Shown: in pieces, positions 46,936-57,440 of the stretch
Layout: every line of letters begins with the position of its first letter
Numbering within the stretch: the first letter of the stretch is position 1
NCBI RefSeq assembly: GCF_030445035.2
Contig: NC_080694.1
Span: forward strand, 71,005,147-71,069,146
Direction of reading: 5' to 3'
DNA: 64,000 bases
Origin: Dasypus novemcinctus
Taxonomy: Eukaryota > Chordata > Mammalia > Cingulata > Dasypodidae
Notes under the pieces: model-generated
Seen by the model: only the letters and a program-made list of their open reading frames with translations
Database searches by the model: none
Told to the model about the DNA's origin: nothing
Made by a program: the position numbers and the translations under genes

Positions 46936-47917
46936 TGAGGTATAATGGTTGGGAGAGATGACTGTATTTTTCTTTGTTCATCTCTTTTCATGTGTTATAG
47001 TATAAATCTATTACCTTTGTAATTTTTTAAATATAAAAGAAATATTTAAAAAATACATGGGAATTAGTAAATGTGTTAAAACTTAAACATGGTAAATATT
47101 TTAAATGGCAAAAACTTTAAAATGCATGCAGTGAAAATTCCTTCTTTCTGCTGCCCTAAATCTCTGATCCTTTGTGTAGACCTTAGATGCATCTGAGTCA
47201 ATAGCTTCTTGAGTATGTAAATATAAATGAGTGTGACCATTACATTGTTTTTAAGGCAAACTGGGACAAACTAGTACTGTTTTGCACCTTATTTTTTTCT
47301 GTTTAACAAAATATCATAGAGATCTTTGGCATCTATGGAAATGGTCTTATAGGGTAATAACTTTTCATGCAGTTATAAATACAATAAAAAGTATGTAGAG
47401 ACAGACACCAACATCATGACAGTATGGTTGCATGAGTGGGATAAAGTGTTTGTGGGGAAGGAAGAGAGAATGTTCATTTTTCTCTAGAGAATATTATTTT
47501 ATTTGAAGATTTCTAGTAAGATTGCATCATATTTATGATTTAAACCATTAAATTAAAATTAAAAAGTAGGGTGGCATTTACAGTGGGCTGCAGAAACGAG
47601 ACCCTCTACTAGTTCAGACGAGAGAGTTTTAAACTTGTGTTTATTGATCTAGATGAAGGTGAAGTAAGTGTGTGACTTAGAAATGGCAGGAAGTTGTGTG
47701 GACACCTCCTGGGGCTGAGAGGTAAAGACAGCAGCCTGATGTCTGTGGAGGGTCACAGTGGGAGACAAAGCTGTCAGCATCAGGGCATGCTACCTGGTCA
47801 TCTGGAGGTTTCCTTCTTCAAGCAGGACCAGCAGTGGGAGACCGTGTTGAACACATAAAGTCCCCCTGCTGAAGGTGGTCTCTGTTGAAGCAGTTGCCTG
47901 TGATGGTGAGAGGGTGG
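46936..47917. other. Intergenic DNA, nothing identified
   Basis: AT-rich to about 47560, then moderately GC-rich unique sequence that continues on the far side of the LTR at 48529. No gene is recognised. Confidence 0.4.
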
Positions 47918-48528
47918 TGTGTTAGCCAAGGGTGCTGATGCAAAGTACCAGAAATCTGTTGGCTTTTATAAAGGGTATTTATTTGGGGTAGAAGTTCACA
48001 GTTACCAGGCCATAAAGTGTAAGTTACTTCCTTCACCAGAGACTCTTGCCATCTGTTGGAGCGAGAGGGCTGCCAATGTCTGCCAGGGTTCAGTCTTCCT
48101 GGGTTGGTTTCTCTCCTCCTGGGGCTCATTTATCTCTGGGCTCAGCTGCTCTGATCTCTCCACAAGGCCAACAGTAGACTATGAGGCTCTCTAGGCACAG
48201 TCACAAGTCAGCTGTAGACTATCAGGTGACAAGCTCTGTCTCTCTCCCCACAGCTTGATTCTCTGGCCTCAGCTGCTTGGCTACTCTGTGTGCTGGCTTC
48301 CTGGGACCCAGCTCAAAACTCTAGCACCAAAATGCCATCTAACTCTTTTTCTCTGCCCTGTAGTTTTATCTGTGAGTCCCCTACTCACCAAGGGTGTGGG
48401 GACTCATCCTATTGATGTGATGTAATCAAAGTCCTAATCATAATTTTATCCTGTGCAGGTACAGACCAGATTACAAACATAATCCAATATCTATTTTTGG
48501 AATTCATAAACCATATCAAACTGTTACA
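47918..48528 (-). mobile_element. Solo LTR (ERVL-like) with perfect TSD
   Basis: This 611-bp element has the minus-strand termini TGTAACAGTTTG and GGCTAACACA, so TG...CA ends, with AATAAA near the 3' end (plus-strand TTTATTTGG at about 47980). Both flanks are GGTGG (47913-47917 and 48529-48533), the 5-bp TSD expected for ERVL. It is about 145 bp longer than its sibling at 45837. Confidence 0.9.
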
Positions 48529-51243
48529 GGTGGATGGGGAGGTCATGGGGTGGGAAGTGAGAGCTGAGGGCAGATCTCTGAGTGGGCTGCAATTAGAGGT
48601 GGGAAATTTAAAGACCAGGCAGAGGAATGAAGAGAACCAGGAGTTCTGGGAATTCAGCTGGGGATCAGGAGATATCTGGTAGAGAGGAGAGCATGGCTCC
48701 ATGGGATGGAAAAGTGAGCTCCCTTATGACTCAGTGTCGTCCAACCAACAGCTTAGGGACCACTCTGGAAAAGGGCAAGGCTGCAGCGCTGTGGATCTCA
48801 CTTGATCACTCAAGGCTGCTCCATGGTACTTCTGTAATTGGTTCTCAGGGATTCTTGCCTCTGGGTAGTTGTCAGCCTTCCCTTGTGATCAATGAGCTAG
48901 AAAAGGGGATGAAGGGTAGAGGAGATGGTGGGTCTATTTTATACTTGACCTCAGGGAGGATAGGAGTCACAGGTAGCAAATGCCAACACTGATGTCTTCA
49001 GCAAGTCCCTAGCACACACTCTTCTCCTCAGCCTTGCTTCAGAGAGCAGAACTGCTATTTCAGGTGGGTTTCCTATTTTCATATAATTCTTTAGAACTTA
49101 GTTCACAGATACTTTAATAAAACAAAAGATTTGATCTTTATAGCCTTTTCTCCTTCAATCAGTAACATATTTCAATTAACCCAGAGAGTCAAAGTGCCTC
49201 TTTTCAAAGGCATTTTAGGAAATTCCCATCTTCCTCTGGAATTCTCCTGTTGCTACTTCATCCATTGGACCTTAAATAATGATTTCTAATCTTGCCTGTT
49301 GCATCCAGCGTATTTTATTTCTCTTTCTCTCCTGGAGATGGAGAACAGTAGATATTTGAGCTCTCCAAGGTTCAGGAGCAATGTTATTTAGTGGAAAAAG
49401 GTAGGAGACACTCACACCAAAAGTTTTTTTCATGGCGGGATTGTATTCTATTCTCTCATGGTGTAACAAAACTGCATGCCGCATTAATGCTGTTTTCTTG
49501 TGAAATTTTAAAAGTATATTCTTTGTTATGATGGAGTAATTACAGAAGAGGCTTGAAGAGTGTTAGATTAAAAAATCAAAGGATTTTTTAACTTTTTTCT
49601 GTTTATAAAATTACATATCTGTAGCAGCTATTGCAAAATATATAGAAAAATACAATTTCCTCATTTCTCAAAGATAAAATAAAATTCATTTTGGTGTATG
49701 AGTCTTCAAAAATTTTTGAATACTCTTTGAGTAGGTTTTTGTGCTTATGTATGTATTTATATACATATTTTAACTAACAGTTCAATATGGGGTTAGGAAG
49801 TAGGATCCCCTGAAAAAAAGCTCTTCAGGAGGTTGGAAAGAGAGATGATAAATTCTTGTTTGAACTGTCATGGAATGGATTATAATACACATATCAGGTT
49901 TGCAACAAAATCACGAAACATTTGTTTGTCCTTATTGCCAAGTCTTCTGCTTTATCTCTTCCTGATTTCAACTAGCTAAAAGGATGTCATAGAAAAAGAA
50001 GAGTTATATTTATTTATGATGGAAGATGTATGAATGGAAGCTTCAGGGAAGCAACTATTGGCTCATTCTAGGAACAAATTGCTGACAGAATTACCATGGA
50101 TTGATTGCCTGGGGAGGTGAGGTGGTGAGCTATCTATTCCTGAGGGCATTCTAGCCTAGTTTTGATTCCTACCTCTCCTACTGAGCAGGAATGCTGTAGA
50201 AAGAATCCAAGGCTCATGTTGGGCTAGATAAAATAGTCTAGGTTTAAACGAGATCCACCGAAGGAGTCTTGTCACAAAGAAGTGATGATTTGGGCAGAGT
50301 AAGGGAACAGCTTTTAGTGGTAGGAGTTGGAGGTTGGTGAAAGAACCTGTCAGATTTCTAGGTCCACATAGTCTTGTGTTTGGTGACAGGTGGTTTTAAG
50401 CATTAGGCATTACTGAAGACTTCATCTTTGTGTAGGAGTTTGTTGGGTGCTGTGATGGATATAAAAATTTAGTCCCTGTGTTAGATGAGTTTGCATTCTT
50501 TTGGGGAGGAAAAGTGCATCCAATCCAAGGCTTTGCCTCTTGTTACCTTGGGTCTAGATTATACAACACTATCAAAATGAGGTTGGGCCAGGCTGTCCTA
50601 CTGTTTAAAAGTCTCTAATTTTGCCTTGTTGCATACAAGATAGAGGAATTACATCTTCTCATGATATGAAAGGCTCTCTGCCCTGGATCCTGGCCCACAT
50701 CAGTCCAGACCCTGACTGGGATTGGAGAAGGTAGGAAGCAAGGTCAGGGAAGAATTATCAGACTAATCATAGAATAGCTTACTGTGACCAGGGAAGATAA
50801 CAGAGTTTTGGTGTTGGACATGCTGATTTTGAACTGATGATGGGAAATCTCAATGGATGCATCTAGTAGGCATTTGGAAGATATTATGTGTGTGATGCTT
50901 AAGAAGGATCCAATGGCTGGTTATACAGATTGGGGGAGTGAACTTCATGATATGTTAGACATGTGGATTGAACTAAAGAATAAAGGAGTTTGATAGACTG
51001 AAATAGTGAGTTTGGATAAACATTTTGAGCCTTGGAGAATACCCACAATTAAGGAAGGCAGAGAGGAATTGGAGTCGGTGAAGCAGTTAAAAAGAGGGAC
51101 AGATGAGGACTTGTGCAAGTGATTCTTGTTTGGGAGACTCACTCTGATCTTTTTCTTTTAAGCCCACTGGTCATAGGTTTAGTGTAGAAGATATAGAGCT
51201 ACACTAAAATTTCTCCCCTAATCATTGCCGAAGAGAAAGTTGG
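48529..51243. other. Unique intergenic DNA upstream of the OR11A1-like pseudogene
   Basis: There is no recognisable coding region. The ORF at 49272-49484 (-) and the ORFs at 48497-48992 (+) and 50945-51142 (-) show no domain I know. No named repeat stands out, unlike the rest of the window. Confidence 0.45.
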
Positions 51244-52199
51244 ATGGTACATATGGGAATTGCCTCCATAGGAAACCAGTCTATTCCTGAATTTATCTTC
51301 CTTGGCTTCTACGGCATCCCTGAACTGCACCTCCCTTTCTTTGCTGTGCTCACTGTCATCTATGTCTCCATCGTCACAGGAAACATGCTAATCGTCGTGG
51401 CAGTGATTAGCTCCCAGAGGCTCCACACACCCATGTATTTCTTCCTGGCTAATCTGTCCCTCCTGGAGCTCCACTATACTTCCACTGTAGTGCCCAAAAT
51501 GCTGGAGGGCTTTTTGCAGGAGGCAGCGATCTCTGTGGCTGGGTGCTTGCTCCAGTTTTTTATCTTTGGCTCTCTAGCCAGGTTGAGTGCTTCTTGATGG
51601 CCGTCATGGCATACGATCTCTACCTTGTGATCTGCTGCCTGCTCTACTACCCTCTCCTGATGGGCCCCAGATGGTGCTTGAGGCTAGTGCTCACAGCCTA
51701 TCTCTCTGGCTTCCTGGCAGATGGACTCATTGTAGCCCTGACGGCACAGCTGAAGTTCCTCAACCCCAACCTCATCCATCACTTTTACTGTGACTTCATG
51801 CCCCTGGTGGAGCTGCCTTGCTCAGATCTCAGAATGGCCCAGGTGACAACATCCATTCTCTCCGTGGTCTGCCTCGCTGTTCCCTTTGGACTGATCCTGA
51901 TGTATTATGCTCAGATCCTGGTGACCTTGCTGAGAGTTCCTGCTGGAGGCCAACAGGTGAAAAGCTTTCTCCACCTGCTCCTCTCACCTGGTTGTAGTGT
52001 CTTCACTCTAAGCAATCCTCATGATTTTGTACATTGCACCCCCTGCTGTCCACTCTCTGCTCCTCTGCACGGTCTTTTCCCTGCTCAACAGGGTGCTCAC
52101 CCCATCTTCAACCTCCTGGTTTACACCCTGAGGAACAAGGAGATTCACCAGGCACTGTGGAGGCTTCTCAACCTTAGGCAATCTGAAGCACCTGATTGA
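51244..52199 (+). pseudogene. OR11A1-like: Olfactory receptor pseudogene, OR11A1-like
   Basis: The first frame (51244-51597, preferred start at 51253) gives the N-terminus with a glycosylation site and GFYGIPELH, then TM1 to early TM3. A 1-base deletion at about 51581-51585 shifts it. A second frame (51543-52199) carries TM3 onward. The DRY motif is lost: MAYDLYLVIC has Leu for the G-protein-coupling Arg. A second shift at about 51955 throws the KAFSTCSSHL region out of frame and another at about 52095 restores it, so TM6 is garbled while TM7 and the tail (TLRNKEIHQALW) are in frame. The sequence resembles human OR11A1 throughout (AGCLLQFFIFGSLA, YPLLMGPR, VPFGLIL). It should be non-functional. 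Confidence 0.92.
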
Positions 52200-52785
52200 A
52201 GGAGGAGGGTGGAAAAGATTTTATTTTTTGGACTTTGCACACTCAAATATACTTTGGGTATATTGTACTTATTTACTTTTAAATTTTTATTCTACGACAT
52301 TTCAAATAAAAGATTGAGTGGAGAAGAATAACTTTATTCTATTCTGATGTTCCCTTCTCATCTTTTCTATAGTTATTCTAAAAGTGAGAATGGTAGGGCA
52401 ATATTTTTCAAGTGCTATATTAAAAAATATTTTAAACTCTATAAGTTCTTTATTAAATAGCTCATGAATATTTAATATAGAAGACAGAAAACAAAGATGA
52501 ACAAAAATAACAACGTCAAAACAAACCTAGAAATATAGGCTTAATTATTATTGTATGACATTCCAGAATTTTGTTCTATACATATGTGTGTACATATAAC
52601 ATGTTAGATCATAGAGTTTATAATCTGGTTTTCCATTGAATACCATGATATGAACATCTTTCTGTCTTAATAATTATCCCCTTTATTCTTCTGGTCTTCA
52701 TAATATGGCAAAATATGGTTTGTTTAGATAATATTCTACTTTGGGGGATTTTAGGTTGTATTTAAGTCTTGCCTGTACAACATTC
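52200..52785. other. Intergenic DNA, nothing identified
   Basis: AT-rich, with no gene or named repeat. Confidence 0.4.
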
Positions 52786-52789
52786 TTTT

Positions 52790-53255
52790 TTAAAAATATT
52801 TTTTTAATTTTATTTATCCCCCCATTTCCCCCATTGTCTGTTCTTCTCTGTGTCCATTCACTGTGTGTTCTTCTGTGTTTGCTTGTATTCTCAGTAGGCA
52901 GCTCCAGGAACCCATCATGGGAACTTCCCGAGTGGGAGAGATGCGATTACTCTCTTGCACCACCTCAACTCCCTGTTTGTTATGTCTTCTTATTTTCTCT
53001 CCTCTGGGTTTTTTGTGTATTCTTGCTGTGCCTCCTTTCAGCATTAGCCAGCACTCTGGTGGGGTGTGGCTTTCCATCACTGGGCAACATTCCCATGCAG
53101 GGGGCACTCCTGCACAGGACAGCATTCCGGCATGGGCTGACTAGCCATGTGAGCCAGCTTGGCCTCACCAGGAGGCCCTGGGCATCAATCCCTGGACCTC
53201 CTATGTGGTAGATGGGAGTCCTACTGGATGAACCGCATCTGCTTCCCCAACATAT
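52790..53255 (-). mobile_element. Old DAS-type SINE, long variant
   Basis: The minus strand shows a tRNA-like head (about 53250-53170) with a B-box-like GGATTGATGCCC. A long body (with GGGGTGTGGCTTTCC read on plus) and an A-rich tail at about 52795-52815 follow. The layout resembles the copy at 20272-20657, but it is more diverged. It contains an extra segment of about 100 bp (around 52890-52990) absent there. ORFs 52741-53261 are shadows. Confidence 0.7.
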
Positions 53256-53496
53256 GTACATCTGTGATATTCCTGGATAAACTCTTAGGAGTACAATTGC
53301 CAGGTCTAAGGATATACATAACTTTAAAACTTAAAGTTGAGTATATTTTACTTATTTACTTTAAAATTTTTATTCTATACCATTTCAAACAAAAGTAGAG
53401 AGAATTACATAATAAAACCTCATGCAGTTTTCACCCACATTCAAAGATTTGCCAGTGTTATTTCAACTCCTCATAACTCTGTTTCTTTGCTGGAAA

Positions 53497-54460
53497 AAAA
53501 AATTAAATATATTTTTTATGTATTTTTAGCAGATACATAGATCACATAAAATGCTACATTAAAAAATATAGGAGATTCTCATATTCTTCACTCCCTACAA
53601 CCCCCACTTTTCCCACATCAACGACTTCTTTCATTAGTGTGGCACATTCATTGCATTTGATGAGTACATTTTGAAGCATTGCTACACATCATGGATTATA
53701 GTTTATGTTGTAGTTTACACTCTCTCCCAGTCCATTCGGTGGGCTATGGCAGGATATATAATGTCCTGCATCTTCCCCTGCAATATCATTCAGGGCAACT
53801 CCAAGTCCCAAAAATGCCCCAATATCACACCTCCTTTTCCTTCTCCCTGCGTTGAGCAACTCCTGTGGCCATTGTTTCTCAAATCAATGATACAATATCA
53901 TCCATTGCTAGAGTCACAATAATTCTAAAGCAAAATTCCAGTAAACCCACTCTAATCCACAGTTTATTCCTCCATCCTGAGGACCCTGGAGCAGTGATGC
54001 CCACTCCACCTCTCAATTGAGAGGATCTCGATGATCAAAACCACTGATAGAAGTGACCATGGCACAGAGTGGGTATAGCTTCAATCCCACATGGCTGGTG
54101 AATGAGACTCTTGTGCCTACAGCTGTAGACCGTCTTGATTCCTTGGTGTGGAATCCTCACCTCCCTGTCAGCTGACCTGGATTAAGTCCAACAAACTGGA
54201 GAGTAGGTGTTGCAACTCTACTGAGGCTCAGGGCCCAGGTGGCACATGGACAGTCCAGAGATTCATGTCTCTTGAGCATTCACCAACCCCAGTGCCAATC
54301 TCAGGTTCAGTAAAAGTGACAGAAGAAGCATGTGTGGACAGGTCACATCTGAGTCCACCTTCATCACGCTTAGGAGCACAAATTCCAATATAGGGCCCAC
54401 TGGCAAGGCAGTGAACTCCAGAGCCATCTGCCATGACCATAGGACCTGGGTGTCTCTATA
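53497..54460 (-). mobile_element. Retroposon family copy 8, complete insertion with 13-bp TSD
   Basis: The 964-bp insertion has minus-strand order 5' (54460) to A-rich tail (53497). The TSD TCTTTGCTGGAAA occurs at 53484-53496 and 54461-54473 without mismatch. An A-rich tail plus a 13-bp TSD shows mobilisation by L1-type target-primed reverse transcription. A stretch at 54021-54085 is not in other copies and matches the module upstream of the SINE at 55571. ORFs 53671-54511 are shadows. Confidence 0.9.
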
Positions 54461-54473
54461 TCTTTGCTGGAAA

Positions 54474-55521
54474 CTTTTAAAGCAAATTCTATACATTATG
54501 CCATTCCACATGCCAATATTTTAGTATGTTTCCTGACTGATAAAAACTTAAATGAAAATAAATACTCACCATGCCATTATGATACATAGTATAACTAATC
54601 GGTCTTTCCTAAATATCATCTTAAACTCAAATCATGTTCAAATTTCTCTGGTTACCCAATGATTCCTTTAAGTAATTTCTTAAAATTAGGATTAAAATTA
54701 GGCTCACAAAGTGCATTTTTGGGTTATTTTTTCTTACTTCCTTTTATTTTATAGTAATCCTTGTTCCTCCCTTTTTTCATGCCAATGACTTATTGTAGAA
54801 ATCTGGTTAATGCAACAAATATACCATTGTCTAAATTAGACTTATTGAGTATCTGTGTTTTAAACTTCTATCTCAGTATTTTGTGTTTCTTATAAATTGA
54901 TAATGAGACATAGAAGTTGATTATATTTGAATTAATATTTTTCCAGCAAGGGCATCCTGAAGTTGCTGTGTGATTCCTCTGGCATATTGAGGTATACATT
55001 ATGGATTTTGCCACTCTTGGAATGTTATTTATGTTATTGACCACTAGATTCAGCCGGATCCATCTATTACTCAGTTCCTAATTATTTAAGCTGTATTCGT
55101 GATTTTTGTTTAGCATAAATAATATGCTCTATGCATCACTCAATGAATGGATTCTTCTTTCAGATATAGACTGTTGAAAGATGACTCAGAGAAAGGATTT
55201 TTGCATTTCACTATAAAGAGGAACTTACATGGGAAATATTATTTTATTGTATTAAAAACACTATTTAAAAAGTCTTCCTACTCTTACCTTTCTTCAAAAT
55301 TTCAGCTGTCACTAATAGAAAATCCACAGAAACTCTCCAACATGGTACAGACCCACTTACATTCAAAACATCTGAAAAATGATGGAGTAAAGGGGAAAGA
55401 ATATAGAATACATTTATTTTTCCTTATGAATGGTGGTATTGATGGCGTAGTTGTGAAGACTGTAATTTGAGAGTGACTCTGATGACAACAATGATGAATT
55501 GACTATTGAAAGGGGGGAGGT
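54474..55521. other. Intergenic DNA, nothing identified
   Basis: AT-rich. ORF 55147-55470 (+) has no recognisable similarity. Confidence 0.4.
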
Positions 55522-55655
55522 GAGGATCTTGATTATTAAAACCACCGATAAAAATGGCCATGGCACAGAGCAGATGTAGCTCAGCAGCTGAGTGCCTGCT
55601 TTACATGTACACAGTCCTGGATTCAATCCAGTACCTTCTATTAAAAAAATAGATG
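55522..55655 (+). mobile_element. tRNA-derived SINE with upstream module
   Basis: A tRNA head (A box around TGTAGCTCAGCAGC at about 55575, B box GGATTCAATCC at 55619-55629) is followed by an A-rich tail at about 55641-55653. Directly in front, 55522-55570 repeats a module also found inside retroposon copy 8 at 54021-54068. Confidence 0.7.
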
Positions 55656-55799
55656 GAATGACCATGGTGATAAAAATGATGGTTGTGATGGCAGTGGTTA
55701 ATCCAGAATTAGTGGTATTAGCTGCAGGAGAGGATGAAGGTGGAGGGGTGGGAGATGCATGGTGCAGGAGTTTCTTTTCCCCTGTGCTGATGGAATCCT

Positions 55800-56530
55800 A
55801 GTCACAGCATGGAGAATATGGGCACACAAACGTACGATGCAGATGAGGTGCTGACCCCTGAAAGCCCTGTCAGAGCCTCACCAGAGCAGGAAAGCCTTAA
55901 AAGGGGCCTGGGATCACAGAGCAGTGAGAATTCTCTTGATTAGAGTTGAAGGACAGTGAGCATAGCAGCAAGCTATGGGTCCCTCCCCATGACCTACCCA
56001 CCAGCAGCCCAATCTGCAAGGAGTCATCATGAGTGGATAGTGCAGACAATGATAGTTACAGCAGAACAGTCCACAGCCATGGTAAAGGCACATTGTCATA
56101 CAGCCAAGATAGCAAAGAAGTATTCTTGGCCAGATCCAGAGGAGGAGACGGAGCCATTGCTGGTCCCCAAGGCCTCTAAGATTCTGGAGGCTATGACTGA
56201 AGTGAAGCAGAGGCTCACAAGGGGCAGGTGGCTGAGAAGGAAGCACATGGCACCGTGGAGGTGGGTCAGCACCAACAGCCAGTGGAAGCAGCCAATTCCC
56301 CAGGAGGCCCAGCATGTGGAGCCTGGGGAACCCAAAGGGATTGCTGTTGCTCTGGCCACTGGGCATCCCAGGAGGATGTCAGGGGTCTTTCTGTGGCTCA
56401 CTCTGGGTCATGTTGAGCTGCAAGAGGGGAATAGTATGAAGAGAATTCACTTGTTGCCAGGCATGGGGGTGGGCAGCGCCCTCAGTTCTGTCTACTGGCA
56501 ATGGGTTTCCTTTATGCTGTCCCTCTGAGG
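55800..56530 (+). other. GC-rich segment with 190-codon ORF, unrecognised
   Basis: The segment is markedly less AT-rich than its surroundings. The ORF at 55956-56528 is preceded, in other frames, by more apparently protein-like codons from an ATG at about 55810. I recognise no domain. The composition changes along the ORF. An old processed pseudogene is the likeliest explanation; a real gene is unlikely because no splice sites, poly-A signal or conserved motif support it. The antisense ORFs at 55914-56401 are shadows. Confidence 0.3.
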
Positions 56531-56898
56531 AGTAGAGAAAAGAAAATGAAATAGCAATGGGAAGAATAAGAGTTGGACTTCATAAAGGATGCTACAAATG
56601 AGGAGGTACAAAGACGAGAGGCTGAGGGGAACAAAAGAGGCTTTCTGGAGTTCTCCAAGTGTGGGAAAGAACTCTTATTAAATGTTTTACAAGACTGTGT
56701 AACTACTTGTTTATGAATCCAATTTCATCACTAGACCATTGAGGGGTGCATCCCAGTACTTAGCTCAGTGCTTGGCACATAGTCGGAGCACAGCAAATGC
56801 TCCTAAGCATCTACACAGCTACTTCTCTGGTTCAAGCTGTTGATTGACTGGAGAACTAAATTCCCAACTTGTTTACTGTGCCCAGCCTGGGCCTATCC

Positions 56899-57440
56899 AA
56901 CCCATTCTCCACAATGCAGCCAGAAGGATCTTTAAAGAATATGATCACCAATGCCGAGGTGAATGTTTAGGTAATGGGGGGTAAGGAAAAGTGTACCAAA
57001 TGTAGGTTATGTTGATGGTAATAGCCTGATATTATCCCATAATCCATAACAAATGTGCTGCCATGGTACAGTGTGTTGGTGAAGGGATGTTGGATGCGAA
57101 TTCCACACATGTGCATGATTGTGTTGCAAGTTCACAACTTCTGTAATAAAAATATATCTTTTAAAAAAGAATATGATTACATCACTCTTTTGTTTAAATA
57201 TAGTTCTCCTGAGAATCATTGTTCTACAGAAGGCAGAAAAATGGCAAAATACCAAGCATGAGTTACTCTGGGTACCCTGGCCACAGAGAATGAGACACAT
57301 CCACCAATCCTCTGCTGTCCGGCCACTCTTGCTGCAGTCCCTCAGGTGCACGATGTCTCTTTCCTTCACTCTGAGTTAGCAATTACTCATGCTTCCAATC
57401 TCAGATCATTGCTCTTCGCCTCCTGCCTCTTACAGGTGTC
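56899..57440 (+). mobile_element. Probable L2-like ancient repeat, interrupted
   Basis: The motif CCATTCTCCACAATGCAGCCAGAAGGATCTTTAAAGAATATGAT, followed after the insertion by GATTACATCACTC and TGGGTACCCTGGCCACAG-type blocks, follows an ancient mammalian repeat I associate with L2. It was recognised by eye. The insertion at 56946-57165 splits it. Confidence 0.4.
56946..57165 (+). mobile_element. Short A-tailed retroposon with perfect 12-bp TSD
   Basis: This 220-bp insert ends in AATAAA and an A-rich tail (57146-57168). AAAGAATATGAT flanks it at 56934-56945 and 57166-57177. It is probably a 5'-truncated LINE 3' end, but it does not match the other retroposon family here. Confidence 0.78.

Noticed and set aside
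51543-52199. 218-codon ORF as a functional OR
   Set aside because: It lacks TM1-TM2, TM6 is out of frame, and the DRY Arg is replaced by Leu.
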